Positions 1 through 11,392 of a DNA stretch of 64,000 nt are shown here, one piece after another (the stretch's first letter is position 1; every line of letters begins with the position of its first letter). The notes under the pieces are model-generated. The model saw only the letters and a list, made by a program, of their open reading frames with translations. It was not told the origin of the DNA and did no database searches. Source of the DNA: Citrus sinensis (taxonomy: Eukaryota; Streptophyta; Magnoliopsida; Sapindales; Rutaceae); the NCBI RefSeq assembly GCF_022201045.2, contig NC_068560.1:34373001-34437000 (forward strand). The letters run 5' to 3'. The position numbers and the translations under genes were made by a program.

Positions 1-460
1 CATGATGCAACAGATGCCAATGTGTTTCCTAGATGTTGCAATACATATCTGGCTTATTTCTCTAACTGCATACATAGCACACTGAATGCGCTTCCCCCTG
101 ATTTCTTTTGAGGGAAAATTATAGCTCTTATATTTGATCATCCTATGTCAATTTAATCCCTAATGTTGAGAAAGAATATTGAAAGTATCGTTTTATGGAC
201 TTCATTATTTTGTAATTTAACAATTGTGGAACTTTTTGTCTGGTTCTTTCTCTTGTAATGAAGTGGTTAACTAGTTCTTTCACATTTTGGGACAATCTGT
301 TATGGTTTTTTGGTTAAACAGTCATTCTTTTACGTTCTTGATTATGGAAGGCGTAACAAATGCTTAGCTTTTTTTTATCTTGCCCTCAATGTGTCTGTAT
401 TTGTTTCCAAAGTTATCTTTCTTCTATGATACATGATTTCTACAAATCTTTTCCCCTCAG
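1..460 (+). other. Intron of the UGT80B1-like gene (5' part of the gene lies outside the window)
   Basis: No coding signal is visible. The stretch is T-rich and ends in a pyrimidine-rich tract followed by CAG at 458-460, which is the acceptor for the first visible exon. It is therefore read as the 3' part of an intron whose upstream exon or exons are off the left edge. Confidence 0.7.
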
Positions 461-3400
461 AAAAAGCTGATTGTGGAACTAGTCAGGATTCAAAATGACG
501 GGACTGTAGAAGTTGATTTAGATAAAAGCGCACCTGTAGCTTCGGAGTTTTTGGAATTTCAACCTGTCGAAGGGCCACCTATCATTTTGGATGACACCAG
601 TTTTTCTGATTCCAAGAAATCGATCCCAAGATTGAATATTGCCATACTTGTGGTTGGAACAAGAGGAGATGTACAGCCATTTCTGGCTATGGCCAAGAGA
701 CTTCAGGCATGCTTGACATGATTCATTTTTCTTCCAGTTCATGTTTGTTAATATTTGTGCTGTCACCACAAGTTTTTATTTTCAATGTAATCTTATTGCA
801 TTATGTAAGAGGTTAGAATCAACTTCTTTTGAGATTTTATTCTATGCATAAACCCTTTTGAAGGTTTCATATTGAGGCTTCTGCATGATTTGAATTATTG
901 ATCACTGTGTGTGAGTTATGTCTACATATATGTGGTTCCAATGACGTTGTATCTTAATTGATCTTCCAGTATTTAATTTGTCGTAGAAAAGCCTAGATAA
1001 TTACATATTTTCTGTAATAGTAATCTAATTATTTGTAGTAAAAAAAATGTGGTTGGCCTTTTTCCGCAGGAGTTTGGTCATCGTGTTAGGTTGGCAACCC
1101 ATGCTAACTTCAGGACTTTTGTAAGGTCAGCCGGGGTAGACTTCTTTCCTTTGGGCGGTGATCCTCGGGTTTTGGCAGGATGTAAGAGGTCCCTTACTTG
1201 AAATTTTTTGTTTTAATCTTTAACTGCAATATACTTTTCTTTTTTTTTTGGTGGCTATTTTTTTATAGGATCCATGATTTATTGTTCTTTGTTAGGTAAC
1301 TCCTTTGTGTTCTTTTCTTTTAGATATGGCGCGGAATAAAGGTCTGATCCCTTCTGGACCGGGAGAAATATCGATACAAAGAAAGCAGATAAAGGCCATT
1401 ATAGAATCTCTTCTTCCAGCATGCACAGATCCGGATATAGAAACTGGTGTACCTTTTAGATCTCAGGCAATTATTGCAAATCCTCCTGCTTATGGTGAGC
1501 CCATGGGAATGGAATGCTGTATTTTGCCTTAGTTGTATAGTTAAATGTTTACAAGAAAATTTGTAATTGTATTTATACATAAGAAATTTAAGTCCATCCA
1601 TGGGGCAGTTGAACATGAATTTTACATGAGGTCTACTTAAGCTGGAAGTTTGGGCATGTATGTTTCTCAAATCCATCTGAGTCCACTTTGATAATTGAGT
1701 CCTTGCTCATCCCTCATTGGTGTGCATAATTTTGGATCTTGATGGCAGCTGCTCAAGTGAAAATATTTGATAGAATATTTATTTTAAGACCTTTAATTTG
1801 CTATTTAAGCGTGAATGGAATTGAAAGCAGAAAAAAGAACTGATTCTATATCCATATGTTTTTTCATGGTGAGGTATCTCTTTAACCGAGCATGAAAATG
1901 ATATTTGCTTGTTTCTGAGAGGGAACAATTATGCAATAAGGATATGGAGCCAAAAGAGGAAGAACTTTTATGAAGATGAGGGCTGCAAATGAAATGCATC
2001 TTAAAATCATTAGATAATCCCCAGTTGTTGACTAGTTAATAAATTACTTTCAGTTGTCTTTATGCAGCTCGAAGTCATATATGATTTCATCAGAATTTAG
2101 TCATTCATGATAACATTTATGAACTTACACTGCAATTTTGATTTTTCATCTCATTGATCTCATTCTATTTTAATTATTGATATATTTTTTTGAATGGTGT
2201 AACATTAAATTTTGACATCTTCTTTGGATTGCAGGGCATGCCCATGTTGCTGAAGCTCTTGGTGTGCCCATTCACATTTTCTTTACGATGCCATGGACGT
2301 GAGTTTTGACTATCCTTGCACGTCAATATGTGTTTTATATTGCTTTTGTAACCCTAGTATGAGGCTATAAATGTCGAACATTTTTAAACTTGAATACAAT
2401 TTCATTGATAAAATAATAGAACTCAAAATAGTATTGTTGTTCCCTGACCTATTAGCTTAAGTTTTTGGGTTGATTGCTTTTTTAATCAGTATTTGCGTTG
2501 GCCTGTTATAGCTTAAAATGTACCATTGGGATTTTATCTGTTAACATAAGCTTTTGAGTATGATGATAACTTAATAAGTACACTTGAAAAACAATGAAAT
2601 AGTTTAATTCTTTCTGGTGTTAAATTCTGTGACATTGTCTGATACTGTTTTTACTAGGTTGAAATTATTCAAGCATAACATCACTTCTTTCCTTGAATTA
2701 TATTTGGAGAGAGTATTTGCAAATTTTTCCTTTCAAGTAACTTAAATTGGTCTTCCATGTCTAGAACAATGAATTGGGTACGTGTCACTTGTGGTACCTT
2801 GACTGAAAAGAATTCAAACTCTTGGGGAAAGGAGGGATTTGCTGAAAAATATGGCACGCATAAATCCTTTGTGCAAACATGATTACAAAAACGTTGACAT
2901 TGTTAAAGAACAGGGTTGCTGCATTCTGGATTGTCATTTTCTGACTGTCATGAAACTAAAAATGCAGCAGGGCAATTTTAAATTGTAAAATGGGGAGATA
3001 TAGAACAAGAGCTAGTATGAATCGAAATACGCATGAGATTAGTCATGGACAACTGCATGTTATTGTCAAAACCTGGTTAATATCAAGTAAAACTTTGTTT
3101 GAGACTTCCTACTTACTTCTATTCTCAATAGACAGGCCAACTTATGAATTTCCTCATCCGCTGGCACGTGTACCCCAAAGTGCTGGATATTGGGTATGTT
3201 CTTGACTGTGGCCAGTCCACCTTTTTTTCTCTTGCCTTTTTCAATGTTGGTTTTTCCACTTTGTTGGTCATGCCTGCTTACTTGCATTGACAAATCTGCC
3301 TTTACTGTCTCATACTTGCTGAATCCAGCTTTCTTATATAATTGTGGATTTGCTGATATGGTGGGGCATTAGGAGCTATATTAATGACTTCAGGAAAAGG

Positions 3401-6400
3401 AAGTTGAAGCTTCCCCCTATTGCATACTTCAGTACATACCACGGATCTATATCTCATTTGCCAACAGCCTATATGTGGAGTCCCCATCTTGTGCCAAAGC
3501 CAAGTGGTGGGTTTATTACTGACAATGGAAATATTTGCTCTTTCTATGGGATTGACTTCGTTCGCCTATTGCAGATTGGGGCTCTTTAGTTGCTGTTGTT
3601 GGATATTGCTTATTAAACCTTGGGTCAAAGTATCAACCACAAGAAAACTTTGTTCAGTGGATTCAAAGAGGACCCGAACCTATTTATATAGGGTTTGGTA
3701 GCATGGTATGTGACCTCACTAGAGCTTATTGAAATGATTTATAGTTCAAATTTTCTTTGTTATGTTTTCTTATAGTTCCTTGTCATTGTTGGAGGCCATC
3801 AGGCCAATAAACTGCATTTTGATGATTTAGTGGGAGGGTTCCACATTCCAGTCAGAGTAATTTGACGCTATAGACCTTTTTATGAGAAGGAAATAATGAA
3901 AATTGGAACCTTCTCTGATCTTTTGGATTTTGTACTCTTTTGCCAGTGAAGATTACTGCAAAATTCTTAGACACTACACAAAAACAGAAGTCAAGAACAC
4001 TAGTCTTGGAAATTCATCAGAATCATAAAGGAGTAATTCTGATTCCCTTTTTTGGGCCTCCGACCCCCTGTTAAAATAATTTCTAATTTTCCCATTGCTG
4101 ATGGTGTCCTATGTTTTCTTTAATAATACTCTACATGTAATTGACTTTTGTGCAAATACTTTAGCAATATTATTGGATTTTTTTTTTCCTTTCCCCCTGT
4201 TTCTTTTCGTGAATGTTAGTATTGAGAATGCAACTGTTACTTGTTAAGCCTCTTGAAGATCCCAAGAAAACAACAGAGATTATATTGGAGGCACTGCGGG
4301 ATACCGGACAAAGAGGAATTATTGATCGAGGTTGGGGAGATCTTGGAAAGAGTATGTTGTTTCCTTTATGTTTACTGCTTTCTGGTTAGCTGGTTGATGC
4401 TCAAAGATTTTGCTGCATGGCTAGGGAATAAGTTTCAAATTATAGTTTCTGGGTTGATGTTTACCAAATTTTGCTTCATGCCTACCAGTGTACTATAGAT
4501 GTCATAAAGGCTGCAATTGCACTTAAATAAGGAACATTAACTGAAGATTTTTTCATTATGATTTATCTTTTTATTTTAGATGCATTTACCTTTGTTGATT
4601 GGTGCTTTTCATCAACTCAGGCGATACTTCTATCTTTCAATTGATTACATTTTAGGGAATCTTTCATTTTCAAACTATTTGGATCAAATATTCAGCGGCA
4701 AGGATCAAATTACAAATATTTGGAAATCATAATAATTTTAGGTTTTTCTAATTTTCAAATATTATTACAACAGGTTCTTTGTGTTGTATGATGTGTTTGA
4801 TTTGTGTGTTTTCCAATAAATAAATAGTGTAGGTGTCTATTGCCAGTTTTGAATATTTTCACCAATGAGTTATGCATTTCCCAACTTTTGCTTCTTAATG
4901 CTTGTACTGTCAAATGATGATATTCTCAAGGGCCAGCTCCCAGAAATATTGAAACGTTGTAAAGTATCTCATATGTGTATTTAAAATGACATTATTATTA
5001 TTTTTTCCTATTTACAAGAAATAGACCTGTGGAACATCTCTGACAAATCATTTTGCATTCTACAGTTACAGAAGTTCCTGATAATATATTCCTTCTAGAG
5101 GATTGCCCTCATGATTGGTTGTTTCCTCAATGCTCTGCCGTGGTGAGCTTTCTTTTATCCTTCCTAAAGTGAATTTCTTTATGTGGATATATGTGGTTAT
5201 CGCTACTTCAGTGTGTAGCATAATTAAGGAATGTATGTTCAGAAAAAATAGCTGATTGTGGCAGCACCCAAATTAGAGGTAAGAGGAAGAATTTTGTGGT
5301 AGTGAATAGAGATGTGTTCTTAGTTTTGAATATGGGTGGACTTATAACCATCTAATATTGACTAAATAACATAAGAATTTTATGGCCGATTATAAAGATT
5401 TTAAATCAACAATTATACCTCTAAAGATAAAACCAAAAAATGCTTCGTGTTGCTGTTGAAAATTAGTTGTTGAATATGACAAACCTGAAAGATAAAATGA
5501 ATATCAAGTTGTAAAGTTGTTTATTTTTTTCCTCTACCGCACTAATAAAAAACTTCTAAGAGCGTAAAACTTATCAAGCTATTTGGTGCGAGTTACAAGG
5601 CTCCAATCTTTACAAAAGGCACAAACACTATATATATGCTGGAGTGAGAGTAGAAAAAACAGTGTGTAAGGCATGGTTCGCTCTGATCCTCCCTGCCTTA
5701 CGTCGCCATGGATGATGTGAAATTTTTATTAGTGCATTCTTCTTTGAGTGCAATGCAATTATGTTTGTGAAAACTCAATTAACTTGAAGCCTTATGCCCT
5801 GGATGTGCAGGTTCATCATGGAGGAGCTGGAACTACAGCTACAGGGCTAAAAGCTGGGGTAATATTCTGTATTTTTTTTTCATTATTCTTCTGTACTGCA
5901 TTCTGAAATAGATCTTTTCAGATGAGTCCATATAGTTAGATCTTACGTTATGAAAGACACTTGGTCATATGTCTGACTGTTTGTAATAGAAATTATTCAA
6001 CTGGCTGATCTTGTCTAACATCAAATTTATTAATTACAGTGTCCAACAACCATAGTTCCTTTCTTCGGAGATCAGTTCTTTTGGGGTGACAGAGTGCAGC
6101 AGAAAGGGCTGGGACCTGCACCAATACCAATATCTCAGCTTACTGTTGAAAACCTTTCAAATGCTGTAAGATTTATGCTGCAGCCAGAGGTAATTTTGGA
6201 GTTGGCATTCCTTTTTCAGAATCTGAAAAGTGACACCCACCAGAGACTTCAGAGATTTTGGTTCTTAACTGGACTTTGACTCTCTCAGGTGAAATCCCGA
6301 GCAATGGAGTTAGCGAAGTTGATAGAGAACGAAGATGGTGTTGCCGCTGCAGTTGATGCATTTCATCGGCATTTACCTGATGAGATACCAATGCCTTCTG

Positions 6401-6492
6401 CGTTACCAGAAAAAGACGACGGGCCTGACCCTTTGCAGTGGTTTTTCATTCAAATTGGAAATTGGTGCTGTCAGCGTTGTGGTGGTGTGTAA
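461..6492 (+). CDS. UGT80B1: Sterol 3-beta-glucosyltransferase, UGT80B1/TT15 type (5' partial)
   Basis: Transfers glucose from UDP-glucose to the 3-OH of membrane sterols to make steryl glucosides. Twelve exons join in phase: 461-706, 1070-1181, 1324-1494, 2235-2298, 3136-3193, 3329-3506, 3575-3705, 4249-4351, 5066-5142, 5811-5858, 6040-6189 and 6289-6492. They give 513 residues, so roughly the first 100 residues of a usual ~600-residue enzyme are missing to the left. Visible family marks are GTRGDVQPF in the first exon (N-terminal glycosyltransferase-28 fold), YIGFGSM at the end of the seventh, and the UDP-sugar-binding stretch from PHDWLFPQC through VHHGGAGTTATGLKAG to FGDQFFWGDRV. The tail ends in WCCQRCGGV. 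The first visible intron appears to use a GC donor (see findings). The B1 rather than A2 assignment rests on neighbours matching the Arabidopsis At1g43620 region from memory. The family call is very safe, the subgroup less so. Confidence 0.9.
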
Positions 6493-7597
6493 ACTTCGTA
6501 GGTCAACCTAGTGTTTTATAGGTACTGTTTTCCCTTTCCAATTTTCTTTCTTTATATTTGTTCGTATCATTTTAGTTGAGCAATCCATTCTTTCATTTGT
6601 GGCTTTTATGTATGGGTTTTCTTTCATTCATGGCTCTGATGTACCTGTTTGATTGATAGGAATAGAAAAAGAAACACACAGGTGTAGATTTCTTATTACA
6701 TTTGCGGTAGTATCATGTTTCTCCTGCCTGTGTATAATGACAGATCATTTTGTTATAAGTATTATCGACTTAAGCTTGATTATCAAATGTATTTATGTGC
6801 TGTCTAGCTTATTTATGTTCTGATTGAACAAAATATCATGCCCATAAATGTGAGCAGGATTCGAATCTCACAATTCCTACTTATAACCAAATAATTATCC
6901 AGTTTAATGATAAGGATATTATCCTATAACTACGTTTTTTTTTATGTATAATTTTGTCACCAAAGTTTTCTGGCAATTGCCTTTTTCCATTTCATGTTTC
7001 AGTTTTTATCTGTTTATCATCAAACCATTAACTCCATTAAGAAATTGCTTTTAATAGGGGTATTTTAGAAATTGTAATATTTTTAGTATTTTAAGAATTT
7101 TATGGGTTACATGTAATTTTATCAATTGATTATTTCAAATATATAAAATAATCAATTGACAAAAACATTATCTCTTTGTATATAATTAATTTTATATTTT
7201 TTATTATCCGAGGATTAAATTGTACTTACACAGTTTAGGAGTAAAATAGTAAAATAGACTTTTACTTAACTACTACTAAAATTATGTTATTTTTAACAAT
7301 TTGATAGAAAAATGATAAAAACTAAAACATAAAGTGGGAAAAATTCAGTTGTCGTAAAATTTTGGTGAGAAAGTAAAATGTTAGAAAATATTTAAGTGGT
7401 AAAATAATAGTATCGATGTTAATAGAAACAATTAAAATAAATAAAATAAAACGAGCATGAAATTCAATCATACAGCAATGTATCTATAGTATATTATACA
7501 GCAACTATACGAGTGTACATAGTAGAAAGTTCCTCATATAATATAATGTGTATGGCTAACTTGCTACTAAAATAGCAAGATTTACACCCATTAGTGA
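6493..7597. other. 3' UTR and convergent intergenic stretch
   Basis: This lies between the convergent UGT80B1-like gene (+) and the first citrate-binding-like gene (-), so it should hold both 3' ends. AT content rises sharply from about 7020 onward. No open frame with family similarity is seen. A weak tRNA-derived SINE-like relic is listed separately at 6840-6945. Confidence 0.6.
6840..6945 (-). mobile_element. Possible decayed tRNA-derived SINE relic
   Basis: Read on the minus strand, the stretch contains GAGATTCGAATCC, which resembles a pol III B box (GGTTCGANNCC), preceded about 40 bases upstream by a weak A-box-like sequence. No clear poly-A tail or target duplication is visible. It could be chance, so confidence is low. 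Confidence 0.25.
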
Positions 7598-8352
7598 TTA
7601 TTTCTTGTAAAGTTTGATATCTCTCCATCTTGAGTCCATGTAATTGCTCGAGCCTGCAGGAGCAGCATAAACACCGCATTTGAAATACAAGTCTCCGGGT
7701 CCCTGATCATTCACCACAAACTTCTGTTCGCCGTCGATGAAAACTGTGATCTTCCCTTTTCCCACATCATGAATGACATTGAGTCTGAACCATTTATCGT
7801 ACAGATCTGTCGCCACTACGTTGAATTTATAGTATTTCATATCTCCATTATAAATTCTAAGTTGCAGGGTTGTGGCTCCCTCGGATGCTCCATGAATCTG
7901 CATAATTGTTACGCCGGATGTGCCTTTTGGGACATAAGCATAGCCCTCAAATTGCCAAATTCCGGATGAGTAATCATGTCCCTGAAATAGAGTCAAAATA
8001 CTTGAGAAACGTACTGAAAAATTTAGCTTATGCCTTAAGGAACAAATTAACGTGAACCTTTCACCTTTATGCGTACTTCAGTACGCGGTCTGGTGCCGCT
8101 GCTAGACTTGAAGGGCTTGTCGTGGTTGTAAACCCAAAAACTTCGTACCCCATCTTTGTAACTGTAACGAGTTCCCAGGGGTTCGTTGTAAGGTTTCTGT
8201 AAGACGAAATTATCCTCGGCTAACGCCACTTCAGCGAATCCATCGGTAGGATCAGCGCCAAAAATTTGATGGCATTTCATAGAGCATATAACAAGTAACA
8301 ACAGGAAGCTGTAGTGGCAAGACTTACTCATTTTCCCAAATTCTTCTGGCAA
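7598..8352 (-). CDS. Citrate-binding protein-like, alginate-lyase-2 (PL7) fold, copy 1
   Basis: Two exons, 8352-8065 and 7981-7598, join in phase 0 (223 residues). A second in-frame Met at 8331 (MSKSCHYSF) sits right before the hydrophobic signal peptide and may be the true start. The signal peptide (LLLLVICSM) predicts entry into the secretory pathway. The mature part carries RTEVRIK across the exon junction, QIHGA and YFKCGVY, which match the three short motifs of the PL7 alginate-lyase fold. In plants this family is known through the rubber-tree vacuolar/lutoid citrate-binding protein. Enzymatic action on plant polysaccharide is not established. It is paralogous to the gene at 10010-10796, same strand and same intron position, so a tandem duplication. 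Function beyond family level is inference. Confidence 0.85.
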
Positions 8353-10009
8353 GTACAGAACCTGTGAAGCTAATTACCACCCCAGTAGTATCTTGGATGC
8401 ATTTTTATAATCAGATTTTACAGGGGGTTTTTCGAGTCCAAACAATATTGAAATCAGCTGGTTAAATTTATCTTCTTGTTGCGGGTAAATAAAGTAATAG
8501 GAAAACTTTTCGGCAAGTTTCTGACCATTGACTGCTATGACTGTTTTTATCAAATCAAAGTGGGAATTATGTGCAAAGAAAATTCAGCCAATTATTGTGA
8601 CCATTGATAGCGAGTCTTAGGAATACAACATTGTTGTCTTTGTAAATTGTCATATAGCATCACTTCACTAGTTTATCCTACAGTATCCACGTCATTTAGA
8701 GGCTTTGCTTTGTCAGATTAAATTAGTTTATATTATTTTTTACCTTATCCTTGACGGTATAGCTTCGCTCTGAGAGAATCAAAATCATTTTCGATTGTCA
8801 CTCTTTGCACACACATAACCGGAATAAATTTTTATCTTGCAGTACGAGTGATCTAAATTTTTATCCAGAGGAGAACGATTTTATTATATACATGTATGTA
8901 TCCTATTCTTCAGCTTCCAATTTCCACAAGTAAACGGGAGACACCACATTATGTTTCCATTTCATCAAATTCATGTTAATGTTATCCTATTCATATATAA
9001 AATCCCACATAACAGATTGCCTTTTTGACATTTTTGACACCACCATTAGAAAAGGCTAAGGTTCGTCATCCTTTTTTTTTTTTAATCAATGCTTATGCTC
9101 TTGATTTTCTGCCCCCATAATTTATGAAACTGCTAAACAAATTTAGTGCAAGTTTGGGCATCGATGGATTTTGCTTAAAACATGGAAACCCTATCATACA
9201 GGCTTTTTGTTCTCTGCTTGTTTCCATTTCATTATCACTTTTGCTCATCAAACTGCCATCACATTGTTGTTTATTTGCTTTCCATAACTAACCTCAATTT
9301 CTAATTGGAGAATGATGCTGCTGCCAACTTTGTCTTTTGTAGCATTGAGAAGCCTAAGGTTATTTTGTTTGATTACTTAAAACTTCTTAATGTTGACATT
9401 TCTGGCCCCAGTTTGAATATTTTGTCCAAATTATTGTCTCAACCCAAATTTTGGAAGTAATATCATTGATATTGGATTGATTCCTCATCAGACTTATGCA
9501 TTATTTATTCTCTTAACGTTTTCTGAAGGGGGTTCGTTGTGTTCCTTTGGATGTCTCCTTGTTACTGTCGGGTATATGGAATCTAACGTGGGGAATATAT
9601 TTGCAGTTTAATTTCCTAAATATATATATTGTACATTTTATTCTAAAAGGAGATCACACGCAGTGCTTTGCTGAATTGAAAATGATTCAATGACTCCAGG
9701 ACATGCAATTTTTCCAAGCTCATTAACCTAAGATTTTCCCAACTTAATAACGCTTTCTGGGTGAAAGATGCTTGTAAGGACAGGAGCACCTGTTACATCC
9801 CCAAAAGTGAATACGAATCTTAAACAATCTATAAGTCTCTGATATCTCTACTCAGTTTCTCGGACTGGACGCCGGTCTATTAATTTCTTCATAGTCACAG
9901 CTCCAACGTTACACAATTTACACAACAGAGCACACAGCTAGCATCATAAAACCTCCGAAATTTATTTCTCAACCCAAGGTGATAACAATGAGCTACATTA
10001 TTCTTAAGT
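8353..10009. other. Intergenic stretch between the two citrate-binding-like genes
   Basis: Contains the promoter of copy 1 (minus strand, starting just above 8352) and the 3' flank of copy 2. AT-rich with short homopolymer runs. No further gene, RNA or repeat could be supported. Confidence 0.55.
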
Positions 10010-10796
10010 TCAGGATTCACACTTCTTAAAAATTTTGATGTCTCTCCACCTAGACTCCATGTAATAGCTTATATTAGCAGGAGCAGCATAAACTCCACAT
10101 TTGAAATACAAGTCCCCTGGCCCTTTATCCTTAGTAGCAAATTTCTGAACACCATCAATAAAAACAGTTACCATCCCACCATCCACATCATGAATGATAT
10201 TAAGCCGAAACCACTTGTCGTATAGGTCCGTCGCCACCAGATCAAAGCTGTAGTACCTCATGTCGCCATTATAGATCCTTAGGATCAACGTAGTAGCCCC
10301 GTGAGCTGCGCCGTGAATCTGAGCTATTGTAGCACCAGAGGTTCCGTTTGGCACAAAACCATACCCTTCAAATTGCCACACTCCTGACGAATAGTCCAGG
10401 CCCTGCAGAAATTCAAAATATTAAAGAACTTAATAGCACAGAGCCACATCTTTAATCTTCTTTTAGAAACAAACAAACAAACATATTTGATATTTTGCTG
10501 AATTTAATTAAGGTTACGCGTATGCGGATTTCTGTGCGCGGTTGGGTGAGGCTGTTGGGATCATGAGGCTTGTCATCAGCATAGACCCATAATTTATGCA
10601 CCCCATTTTCATAGCTGTAACGTTCTTCCAGTGGTACATCATATGGTCTTTGCAGTTCCAAGTTTTCAGGTGTCAATGCGACGGGGCTGAAGCCATAAGT
10701 GGGATCGGCAGGAGCATAACACAGAATGGCTTTGAACTTGTTCAGCAAAACCACGAGAAGAACAAAAGGAAGCGTGTAGCTTTTGGGCTCAACCAT
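10010..10796 (-). CDS. Citrate-binding protein-like, alginate-lyase-2 (PL7) fold, copy 2
   Basis: Exons 10796-10518 and 10402-10010 join in phase 0 to give 223 residues beginning MVEPKSYTLPFVLLVVLL, a clear signal peptide. Like copy 1 it keeps RTEIRIR, QIHGA and YFKCGVY. The exon junction falls after the same arginine-rich motif (RIR then GLDYSSG). It differs from copy 1 by a CES tail after the shared KK near the C-terminus. The gene lies head to head with the PLM-like gene, with about 600 bases between start codons, so the two share an upstream region. Secreted or vacuolar location is inferred from the signal peptide and from the rubber-tree relative. Confidence 0.85.
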
Positions 10797-11392
10797 TTTG
10801 GTCAGTCACTTTGCCTGGACTTGAGAAGCTCTGCGAAGCACTAGCTACCAGGCAAGTAAATACATATATATAGCTCAAGTAACCAATTCTTCCAATCATG
10901 CCTTGCTATGAAATAATAAATGTTATCTTGTCCGCCTAATGTGTCAAGGTGACAACACTCCTTGCTAAATACAAATTTTAGGAAAGACCCACAACTATTT
11001 ATTTTTTTCCTTTAGAAAAGTAGAACATTCAATTTTCCCTAGCCGCATTAAAATTTCGCGTCACGCTATTGGGCCTTATACACCTTGCGCCCGCCATCTT
11101 CTTTCATTGGGCCTGAGATCCAATAATATTGTTTTTTATTGTTAATTTTTTGAATAAATGAGTCGCAAAAATAAAAACTAATTAACTTTTAAATGGGCTT
11201 TTAATCTGTGAACACAATCAACAGCTTATTAATTAACCTATTCACAAAATAATTAATAACTGGATAGCTTTATTACTATTTCTACCAATAATAAATTAAT
11301 AATAATAACAAACTTCAATTATGTACAGTTAGGAGACCAAAGTCTTCAGCTTGAGTTCACCACACTCCAGTGACATTCCTTCGTCGGAGATC
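10797..11392. promoter_or_regulatory. Shared upstream region of two divergent genes
   Basis: This stretch of about 600 bases separates the start codon of citrate-binding copy 2 (-) from that of the PLM-like gene (+). A TATATATA run at 10864-10871 lies about 70 bases upstream of the minus-strand start and could be its TATA box. The plus-strand side has no clear TATA box. Promoter function is inferred from position. Confidence 0.5.
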
